From Cymbomonas tetramitiformis (Eukaryota; Chlorophyta; Pyramimonadophyceae; Pyramimonadales; Pyramimonadaceae): a stretch of 19,857 nt of DNA. Location: contig LGRX02030544.1 in assembly GCA_001247695.2 (NCBI GenBank), forward strand, positions 1 through 19,857, in the 5' to 3' direction. Below, one piece after another: positions 9,301 to 15,816 of this stretch; the first letter of the stretch is position 1; each line of letters begins with the position of its first letter. The position numbers were made by a program, and so were the translations under genes. The notes beneath the pieces are model-generated. The model was not told the origin of the DNA and made no database searches. It saw nothing but the letters and a program-made list of their open reading frames with translations.

Positions 9301-9532
9301 GCTCCCATGTGTCCTCGTTATCAGTGAAACCCTCCCAACCTATGAGCCACACAGGTTTACCTTTCCTTACTGCTTCCGCTTTTATCTCACGGACGGAAAA
9401 GACAGTGTCGTCGCTGCCCGTGAGGTCGTAAGGGTTTTTCTGAGTTCGTTTCACAGGGCCTTGACCCTGCGCGAGCAGAACCACGTCGGCGTCACTGGTC
9501 TTTCTGCGCTTGGCACCTTTACCACGAGGCAT
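6337..9532 (-). CDS. Chromodomain-BED-hAT transposase, five exons, 823 aa
   Basis: Exons on the minus strand: 9532-9163, 9011-8653, 8308-7526, 7371-7037 and 6961-6337. All introns are GT-AG (151, 344, 154 and 75 nt), and the exons sum to 2,472 nt with phases that join without a break. Domain order: basic N-terminus; chromodomain 43-95 (VFSVREIK..., VWLIGWEGFTDNEDTWEP, the usual W..TWEP core); BED zinc finger 167-193 (C167-x2-C170, H188-x4-H193); hAT catalytic core with D318 in IAGDLWSEGG, D407 in TTSDSASNM and C426-H427; LDPRYK near 648; hATC dimerisation region 757-823 with E760-W-W, RFLAAPAS and VERTFSACG. It should bind the subterminal repeats and TIRs in the nucleus and cut and paste the element. 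A chromodomain ahead of the BED finger is unusual for hAT and may steer insertion or read histone methylation. Exon borders are predicted from sequence only. Confidence 0.88.
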
Positions 9533-9860
9533 CTTTACTCAACGAATTTCGAAACAGTCGGTACAGTACGTAGAATCGTAGATTAGCGATGAATGGGATT
9601 AAAATGCTCACAGATTATATTTTTTATACGATTTCCTCGCTCGCCCCTACTTTGCTATTCCGAAGTCTGCACCAATAATATGAAGTTTTGGAATCATCTT
9701 GGGATCGATGAATAACGGTTGTTAATTGGTTGGATCGATGTGGTTTAGAATGGTACCTATCGTGATAGCTCAAGATCACGTTGATCCGTCAAAGTGGTTA
9801 TCGTACTTATCGATTACTGCCATTCACATGAGGTGTCGATTAATCAAATAACAAAATCGC

Positions 9861-10050
9861 GTCGAACCTATCGAGTGACGACGACAATTCCGGTGAACCT
9901 GTCGAGCGACGACGACAGTTTTGTGAACCTGTCGAGCGACAACGACAATTTTGCGAACCTGTCGAACGACAACGACAGTTTTGCGAACTTATCGAACGAT
10001 AACGATATTTACGATAAGTCGTTTGAACATATCGAACGACGACGATAACT
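9861..10050 (+). repeat. Right subterminal ~30-bp repeat array of the hAT element
   Basis: About six imperfect copies of GTGAACCTGTCGAGCGACAA followed by CGACAATTTT, same unit and strand as the left array. The 84-aa frame that runs through it (NLSSDNDNF-type repeats) is a by-product of the 30-bp period and is not a gene. Confidence 0.8.
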
Positions 10051-10078
10051 CCGATTAATCGATTAATCGGAGTTATCG
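10043..10078. repeat. 36-bp perfect palindrome next to the right hAT end
   Basis: CGATAACTCCGATTAATC (10043-10060) is followed directly by its exact reverse complement (10061-10078) with no spacer. It lies 21 bp inside the right terminus. No counterpart of this length exists at the left end. Confidence 0.85.
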
Positions 10079-10107
10079 AACTATCGATACCGGGCCTTGC
10101 CCGCGAC

Positions 10108-10335
10108 ACGCATGCGGTAGTGGGCTCAAACGAACCATGACGTCATTAGAGTGCATAACTGCATATTAATCATGCTTTTTACTACAATTCGCAATTGCCT
10201 TGCGTGTGAACGCGGGGAACAACCTTTCCTTGAATCGGGGCGCTCCGAGAGGCTTTGCCATATACACGTCGACGTAAATGTTTTATCACGTTTCACAATT
10301 AAAATGGTGCAATCATGACTTGATTACTCCAAAAA
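10108..10335. other. Unannotated spacer
   Basis: No open frame or repeat that I can support. It follows the hAT target duplication and precedes the fold-back array. Confidence 0.5.
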
Positions 10336-10713
10336 ATGCTAGTGTGCGCGTAGGCAAATTATTCTAATAGCAGTATGCGCGTAGGCAAATTGTTTTAACG
10401 GCCGTATGCGCGTAGCAGAGAGTGGAGACTTACGGCTTACGGTGAATACGGTCGGTTACGGTGTCGAGAAATCACCGTACAGTATCGCGTATATACGGCG
10501 TATATACTGCGTAAAATTATACGGTATACGGCGTAACGTATGCGTATATACGGCAAAAAAATACGAGTTCCTCTTTTCACAATGAACTACGGCGTATTTA
10601 CGTCGTATTTGCGCCGTAAGTCTCCACTCTGGCGCGTACCGGGCATTAAAATCATTTTGCCTACTACGCGCAAACTAGCGTTGAAATCATTTTGCCTACG
10701 CGCAGACTAGCAT
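10336..10713. repeat. Fold-back repeat with tandem GCGTAGGCAAAT units
   Basis: The left arm (10336-10415) begins ATGCTAGTGTGCGCGTAGGC and the right arm (10632-10713) ends CTACGCGCAGACTAGCAT. The arms are imperfect inverted repeats of about 77 bp, each made of two tandem ~36-bp units (TGCGCGTAGGCAAA.. ATT..). The centre is filled by the 216-bp MITE at 10416-10631. No clear target duplication flanks the arms. Confidence 0.7.
10416..10631. mobile_element. 216-bp hAT-like MITE
   Basis: The ends CAGAGAGTGGAGACTTACGG (left) and the inverted CAGAGTGGAGACTTACGGC (right) differ by a 2-bp AG repeat. Flanks GCGCGTAG (10408-10415) and GCGCGTAC (10632-10639) match at 7 of 8 positions, consistent with an 8-bp hAT duplication. 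The interior is rich in 'TATACGGCGTA'-type motifs and codes for nothing. Confidence 0.8.
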
Positions 10714-10744
10714 GTTGTCATCCGCCATCAAAACGACATTTTGA

Positions 10745-10786
10745 TTCGGCTTAATTTGGCGTGAAATGCCCCCAAATTAAGCCGAA
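10745..10786. repeat. 15-bp-stem hairpin
   Basis: TTCGGCTTAATTTGG (10745-10759) pairs perfectly with CCAAATTAAGCCGAA (10772-10786) across a 12-nt loop. Isolated; no ends or genes nearby explain it. Confidence 0.7.
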
Positions 10787-10940
10787 CCGGCCCCCCTATG
10801 ATAAGTTTCATTTCATATTCCAACCAACAACTGTGTAAGCCGACGCATGGTGCATATGAACACCCGCATCCAACGAATCAAATAACGAATACGTATTGTC
10901 GCATCACGACGGGTCAAAACAAACGAGACAGCATGGGAGT

Positions 10941-11027
10941 TAAAATCATTTGCCTACGCTCAAACTACTATTAAATAATTTGCCTACGCTCATACCGCGA
11001 TATTCGTCATTCGCCTACGCTCATACT
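10941..11027 (+). repeat. Three more tandem units of the GCCTACGC repeat
   Basis: TCATTTGCCTACGCTCAAAC, TAATTTGCCTACGCTCATAC and TCATTCGCCTACGCTCATAC at a spacing of about 33 bp. Same family and orientation as the right arm of the fold-back at 10336-10713, so the parent element may extend from 10336 to about 11030. The stretch between holds only the hairpin at 10745. Confidence 0.65.
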
Positions 11028-11243
11028 AAAATAAACCCTTTTTAAGTAGGAGACGAAAACCTACGAAACCTGGAACGGAGCGGGCACTCGACTGCAAGTG
11101 ACACTCGGAGAGCATTGCGGGCAGGCATACATATACAGTACGGTAGAGCTCTACAGTACCCGTCTTGCGCCCGACGCGAGAGCCGAGAGCGAGACTTCAG
11201 ACTAGAGCTCTAGACTCCAGACTATTCCAAACTCGAAACTGAG

Positions 11244-11306
11244 AGTTTTCTGGTCAGCGGAGGATGACTGTCAGTATGACAGTCATCTGGAGCTGATCGG
11301 AAAACT
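11244..11306 (+). repeat. Long hairpin in the leader of the DIRS-like element
   Basis: The core GATGACTGTCA (11263-11273) pairs perfectly with TGACAGTCATC (11277-11287) across a GTA loop. The outer arm AGTTTTCTGGTCAGC (11244-11258) pairs with GCTGATCGGAAAACT (11292-11306) with two mismatches. It lies about 160 bp upstream of the gag start and may be an RNA structure for packaging or priming; that role is inferred. Confidence 0.7.
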
Positions 11307-11462
11307 GAGGTTTTCTGATCTGCGGAGGCCTGAAGAGGCCCTGCCTGAACGGTTTTGACAGTTGCCGTTAACTGTGGATTCTGTGGAGTTTTTTCAGTGC
11401 TGTAACTTTTACTATTCTTCAGTTCGAATTATATATATATTGTTATTTTTTGAGTTATCGAC

Positions 11463-12328
11463 ATGGATTGGTTCACCGACGTCAACGCTTGCCAGCAGAA
11501 GGTTGATGATCTAAAAGCGCACGCGTCGTATGTGGAGGCCGCTAGAGCCTTGGAGAATGGAGACCCTTTGGCGCCGGCGCAGGAGAAGCTGATGCGTCAG
11601 ATGGCCACCTTTACGAGTAGATTGTCTATCCTGCGTGAGGAGTCGTTGCAGGCGGCTGGGGGGGCGCGTAAGCGCCCTTGGTTGGACGCTGTCGACTACG
11701 ATGAGCTCCCTGGAAACGATCGTCAGGAGCTTACTCGCGCGGGATTGGAGAAGGACTCCTTCAAGGGCGTGCGAAAGCAGTTCGACGAGGTCAAGCACGA
11801 CTATAGCGCGCACGTTGCTACTGGGGCAGCGTTGGATGAGGCTCGCAAGGCCTTGGAGGGTACGCAACTCCCTTCCAATGTTGTGGAGGCTCTTGCCTTT
11901 TGTGTGGAGACGGCTGAGAAGGGCGTCGGCGCGTCGCACGAGCGAGAGAGCGTGGGAAGGTGTTGGCGATGGTGGTTGACGAGGGTACTGAAGTGGGTTG
12001 GAAAATGGCTGAGAAATTGGAGAGGCGCTCTTACGCTGAGAACGATGAAAAGGACAAGGCGTGTAGGCGCGCGCGGAAGGAAGTAAAGGCAGAGAATGAG
12101 GCCAAGGCTAAGGCCAATTCAGCCAAGCAGAAGGCCAGGGATCAGCGCCCTAGGCCAGCGGTTCAGCAGCAGCTGCCTCCTTTCTCGCCTCCCCCAGCTG
12201 CTGGGGCTGGAGGTGGTCGTGGCTTTGGCCAGAACTTGACGTGCTTTCGTTGCGGACAATGGGGCCACCACCAAAACCAGTGCTCCTTGCCTGCTGCGGG
12301 CCGGGGTCGTGGACGTGGCCAGGGATGA
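11463..12328 (+). pseudogene. Gag-like protein with CCHC zinc knuckle, one frameshift
   Basis: It starts MDWFTDVNACQQKVDDLK at 11463 and runs in one frame to about 11955, then continues one frame over (KVLAMVVDEGTEVGWKMAEK...) to the stop at 12326-12328, as if one base were lost near 11950. Total about 288 residues. The middle is helical and charged; 12060-12150 is Lys/Ala/Glu-rich, followed by a proline-rich linker. The knuckle CFRCGQWGHHQNQC (12242-12283) has the exact C-x2-C-x4-H-x4-C spacing, ahead of a Gly/Arg tail (GRGRGRGQG). It would bind the element RNA in a capsid-like particle. The coiled-coil-like start plus knuckle suits a retroelement Gag; no closer family is recognised. Confidence 0.65.
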
Positions 12329-12391
12329 GCTCCCTGTTTTATGCTGCCTGGCAGTTTAGTCTCGTTGGTCGTTGCAGTAGCAAAAGACTTG

Positions 12392-13248
12392 CAGTGTCGC
12401 TGTCATGAGTTATCGCACATAGGTCCCGTTTTAAACATTTCGTAGGTCCGTGAGCGGTCCGCACGGTCCGTGATGAAACGTCGATAGGTCCGCGAGCGGT
12501 CCACACGGTCCAACCAAAAATTCAGCCGAACATCGGAACGAGGCTGAATTCATCTCATATATCGAGATCGATATAGGGCTGGAATTAACACACACACACA
12601 CACATAGAGAGAGAGAGAGAGAGAGAGCTGAATTTAACACACATATATGGCCGGATTCAAGTCTTATACAGTATCGGGTAGGTCGAATTCGCATAGGTCG
12701 AAGATTTCGGCATTATCGTCAAAATTATTAAATTCAAAGTAATGCGCATAATACTCTATGGGAGATAAAGTGCAAAATCAATACACACATAAATTAATGT
12801 ACCATTACCCATAAACATGATTGTATAATAACTAAAAAGACAAATTAAACCAAGAGAAATATCTAATGTGCTGAATGCCGCATAGTAAAGTCGAGTGTGT
12901 TTTGTGAAGTGTCCCGGGAAGAAACCTCGAAACGAAACCGTCTGCAACTCCACATATATTATATCGACGAATAGGAGAAACGGACGGATGCATACTGATC
13001 TTGGATGCTCACGAATAGTTGTATTATGGGATAAGTCCCCGATATGTCCACGCGGCAGTCTGGGACCGGTACAATGGTGGCAGATTGTGGATAGGTCCCG
13101 CATAGGTCCACACGGTCAGGGCCAGAATCGCCAATTCTGCTCATAGGTCCGATCGGAAACGCGCGACAGGTCCCCAATAGGTCCGAGGCACGATTTGGGG
13201 GGTCCGATAGGTCCAGGACCGGTCAATTAGGCCTTGACAGCGACACTG
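12392..13248. mobile_element. 857-bp hAT-type non-autonomous element between gag and RT
   Basis: Perfect 14-bp terminal inverted repeats CAGTGTCGCTGTCA (12392-12405) and TGACAGCGACACTG (13235-13248), with a perfect 8-bp duplication AAGACTTG on both sides (12384-12391 and 13249-13256). Both ends are rich in 'ATAGGTCC' motifs (about ten copies, for example near 12420, 12484, 13093, 13143, 13177 and 13206), typical of hAT subterminal transposase sites. The interior has (CA)n and (GA)n tracts and no transposase. The TIRs differ from those of the autonomous element at 5930-10099, so another hAT family would have moved it. Confidence 0.92.
12588..12627. repeat. (CA)n then (GA)n microsatellite inside the 857-bp MITE
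   Basis: CA repeats at 12588-12604 and GA repeats at 12606-12627, separated by one T. Confidence 0.9.
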
Positions 13249-13381
13249 AAGACTTGTCTCGTGCGGAATGCCGAGCTGTGTGCCGTGGCGGAACGCCAGG
13301 CTTGTCAGAATGTTAGTGCGGAATGCCTAACTCTAACAATTTCTTTATTATAATGCATAATGTTTTTTCGTCGATTGCGGG

Positions 13382-14410
13382 TTGCTGTTGCCAGGTCTGG
13401 ATGTTGAGTTTTCCGAAGAGGAGCTTGAGAATGCTGTTGCGATCGTTGAGCAGGGGGTTGCTGTGCCGCGAGTTGCGGGCAGGCTCAGAGAGCACGCTTC
13501 CTTTTGGCGGACCTTTGTGCGTTCGACTTATGTGATGTCTTGGATTGAGCACGGGTTTAGTTTGCGGTCTAGTAGTGGGCGCCCCCGCCCTCGATTCACT
13601 TGCCCAATCACTCTTCAGCTAATTTGTTTCCGGAATTTGTCACGGGGGCTTTGCGAGAGTGTGAGTTGATGGGGGCTGTGCGGAGAGCGGCCCGAAGGCC
13701 TAAGGTTGTCTTGCCGATTATGATAGACAACAATGGGGTTAAGCTTCGGCTGAGTTTCAATGGTAAGTACCTGATATCCTTTTTAGACTTTCCTCGGTTT
13801 AAGTATGAGCACTTACAACCGTTTGTTGATGTGCTTCGGCCGGATGATGGCTTGTTCTATTGGGACTATAAGTCCGGCTATTACCACGTTGACCTGCACG
13901 AGGGATCTCGGCAGTACAGTGCGTGCTCATATACAAGAATGTCGGAAAATCGGGGTTGGACCGAATATTCTTAGCAAATTTCCATACTTAACACATCACG
14001 CCCATATATAAGCACATAACACTTGTCTAAGAATTCCGGTCCGATATTCTTATAAGACATTATTCTTATAACTGAGCACGCACTGTATGTGGCTGTTGAG
14101 TGGCTTGGTGTCTTCTATGAGTTTTGTGTTTTGCCGTTTGGATTGGCTCCGGCTTGTTGGGTTTTTACTAAAATCAACAAGGAGCTTGTAGGCCGTTGGC
14201 GGGCTCGGGGTGTGCGGGTGCACCCGTACGTGGATGATTTTATTTGTGCGGTGCGGGCCCCTTCCCTGACGGATCCTGCTGCTTTGGGTGAGCTCCGCTC
14301 GATTATTCGAGATGTGGAGCTGGCAGGCTGGTTGGTCTCCGAGACCAAGTCCCAGCTGTTTTTGACCCGTGATTTGGTGCATATTGGGGTTGGGATTGAT
14401 GTCTATTGCC
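13382..14410 (+). pseudogene. DIRS-like reverse transcriptase, frameshifted and split by a MITE
   Basis: The first part (13382 to about 13600) reads FSEEELENAVAIVEQGVAVP and later SWIEHGFSLR. Then, one frame over (as if one base were lost), come NHSSANLFPEFV and ECELMGAVRRAARRPKVVLP. The RT fingers/palm follow: FKYEHLQPFVDVLRPDD, FYWDYKSGYYHVDLH (first catalytic Asp in the DYKSGYYHV block), then after the 13917-14085 insertion FCVLPFGLAPACWVFTKINK and HPYVDDFICA with the catalytic YVDD. AGWLVSETKSQLFL is the usual region after the catalytic pair. Removing 171 bp (MITE plus one TA) leaves the frame unbroken across the insertion. The frame is cut at about 14410 in VGIDV. The enzyme would copy element RNA to DNA; this copy is dead. 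Confidence 0.75.
13917..14085. mobile_element. 169-bp Tc1/mariner-type MITE inside the RT
   Basis: The terminal inverted repeats CAGTGCGTGCTCA (13917-13929) and TGAGCACGCACTG (14073-14085) are perfect and continue imperfectly inward (GGACCGAATATTCTTAG near 13959 against the inverted GGACCGGAATTCTTAG). They are flanked by TA on both sides (13915-13916 and 14086-14087). The host RT frame reads straight through when the element and one TA are left out. Confidence 0.9.
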
Positions 14411-14419
14411 AGATCGGTG

Positions 14420-14458
14420 GGTTTACCCACCGTAACACGCTGTTACGGTGGGTAAACC
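14420..14458. repeat. 18-bp-stem hairpin at the DIRS-element breakpoint
   Basis: GGTTTACCCACCGTAACA (14420-14437) pairs perfectly with 14441-14458 across a CGC loop. The preceding CGGTGGGTTTAC (14415-14426) is also found inverted as GTAAACCCACCG at 15230-15241, so 14415-15241 may be an inserted element of about 827 bp; no target duplication is visible. Confidence 0.6.
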
Positions 14459-14597
14459 AACCCTACGCGTTTGGCGCGTAACGGGGTCGTTACGCGGTTC
14501 CGCAAGAAATGTGACATTATAGTGACCAACTAGACACCTAAAACTAATACTAAAAGTACTCGGGGGTCAATAGACTTGGCGGCAGACGCTGTTAAAC

Positions 14598-14912
14598 ATG
14601 CCTCCTATTGCGCTCAACTTGAGAAAACTTGAGAAAATAATAGGGTGTGAGTTATGCATTCCCGCTGGTGCGTGTGGGCGGGAATGGACTGTCCAAGAGT
14701 TTGGCGGGCAATGTCCCAACCCCCTTGACTATAGATTGAAGGCTCGAGTGACCACATGTGACCCGGACAAAGCACCTGGCAAGCGATTCGAAGTGACGTT
14801 CGAATATGCCGGAGACAAACACGCGAAGTCCCTCGTCTTCATCACCGCGTATTTGCACTTGGGTGAATACATGACAATGCACATGCTTAAACACAATGGA
14901 TTGCCTTGTTGA
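14598..14912 (+). CDS. Small hypothetical ORF, 104 aa
   Basis: It starts MPPIALNLRKLEKIIGCELC; the middle reads YRLKARVTTCDPDKAPGKRF and EVTFEYAGDKHAKSLVFITA. The amino-acid make-up looks like a real folded protein, with three Cys in the first half and alternating strands. No family is recognised. It lies in the 14415-15241 segment bounded by a short inverted match, so it may be the remnant of that element's gene. The stop is followed by AT-rich non-coding sequence to about 15242, in which I see nothing else. Confidence 0.35.
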   Translation: MPPIALNLRKLEKIIGCELCIPAGACGREWTVQEFGGQCPNPLDYRLKARVTTCDPDKAPGKRFEVTFEYAGDKHAKSLVFITAYLHLGEYMTMHMLKHNGLPC

Positions 14913-15132
14913 GATGAAAAACGTTTGGTATACTGATATATTTTGATGTACAAACTTTTGCAGCTGCTTGAGCTGTACCCATTGACGTGAACTTATTTCC
15001 CCCACGAAACCCTGTGAAAATAACGGATTTTAGCCAATTTGAGGGCTTAATGAACCCCGACACCCCCACGGTAACGTAGCATGCCTACGATATGCACATG
15101 CCTCCCCAAGTGATGTACATCAAAACTTAACA

Positions 15133-15816
15133 TTGTCAATTATCATATATGAAGTGCCAACCCTAAGATCGCATACTGTAATACCGCCTCCCTCCGTACG
15201 GCACGGATCTACCAATATCTATGACACTTGTAAACCCACCGTATTCCTCTTCTTGATTCCCCAGTCACACCTCAGTACCTTCAGGCAGCACCTTATTCAC
15301 TGGGAGGTGCTACATGTGTATCCGGCTGGCACAGAGGGCATATTCAGCTACCGTCGTGAGCACACCTATGCTGGACGGCCCCTTCAGTCGGCTGGCTCGG
15401 AGGGCGGGGGGGACCGTGTCTTCATTGCGGGTACCCCGTTCCCGGTGGCTATCATCTACCGTGATCAGTACACGTCCATGAGGTTCACCCCTGAGAGGTG
15501 GTGCCATTCCGCATATGCTCATGCTCATGGTCTCAGGCTGGCTCAGCTCATGGACCTTGGTGTTGACATCGCCCGGCCTGGCACTACAGTTAGCCGGGAG
15601 CAGCTGCTGGCTCACAGGACCTGTGCTGAGGCCTGTGCTGTGTGTGCCCGTATGCGGACAGTACAGCTGAGTCCGAAGCACCCTCCGGCTGACAGATACA
15701 GGGCTCAGAAGCCTGGATCTATGTGGGCGGCTGATGCTACAGGCCCGATCACGCCTATTGGCTATGACGGGTCGACCGGTCGAGGTACCGCTGGACCTTT
15801 GTGGAGTTCACTGTGA
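15133..15816 (+). pseudogene. Copia pre-integrase zinc finger and start of integrase
   Basis: The frame runs from 15133, but the first 40-45 residues come from flanking AT-rich DNA and are probably not part of the protein. The HHCC zinc finger is H125-x4-H130 ... C168-x2-C171 (RTCAEACAVCARMR). MWAADATGPI then carries the first integrase Asp (D201, 15733-15735). The frame stops soon after; the continuation RYRWTFVEF lies one frame over in the next ORF, as if one base were lost between about 15770 and 15800. The sequence there has no slippery heptamer, so this is more likely damage than programmed shifting. The finger and core together would insert the cDNA. Confidence 0.75.

Larger units (their letters stand above)
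5930..10099 (-). mobile_element. Complete autonomous hAT transposon (4,170 bp)
   Basis: The left end CAAGGGTCGGTATCGCGAT (5930-5948) and the inverted right end CAAGGCCCGGTATCGATAG (10081-10099) match at 14 of 19 positions. A perfect 8-bp target duplication CCCGCGAC flanks them (5922-5929 and 10100-10107); 8 bp is the hallmark of hAT. Inside are a five-exon transposase gene on the minus strand and arrays of about 30-bp subterminal repeats at both ends. With an unbroken gene, both ends and an unmutated duplication, this looks like the youngest large insertion in the window and may be active. Confidence 0.92.
11041..14414 (+). mobile_element. DIRS-like (tyrosine-recombinase-type) retroelement, 3'-truncated and twice interrupted
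   Basis: A gag-like gene with a CCHC knuckle is followed by a reverse transcriptase of the DIRS/Ngaro/PAT type. It is interrupted by an 857-bp hAT-type MITE (12392-13248) and a 169-bp Tc1/mariner-type MITE (13917-14085), and is cut after the RT palm at about 14414. RNase H, methyltransferase and recombinase are absent. The 5' border is not defined: 11041-11462 is a leader with palindromes. A Gypsy-type RT was considered, but the sequence around the catalytic region and the missing protease/integrase fit the DIRS group better. Confidence 0.65.

Noticed and set aside
9794..10048. 84-aa ORF with NLSSDNDNF-type repeats
   Set aside because: The 30-bp DNA repeat period is a multiple of three, so it yields a repetitive peptide by itself; a similar frame opens on the other strand, and it lies in the hAT subterminal array.
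12329..13381. Intron between gag and RT
   Set aside because: The gap is explained by a transposon with perfect TIRs and an 8-bp duplication, not by splice sites.
15760..15810. Programmed -1 frameshift in copia integrase
   Set aside because: No slippery heptamer or obvious downstream structure, and the position inside the integrase core is not where copia elements regulate expression; a one-base loss is simpler.
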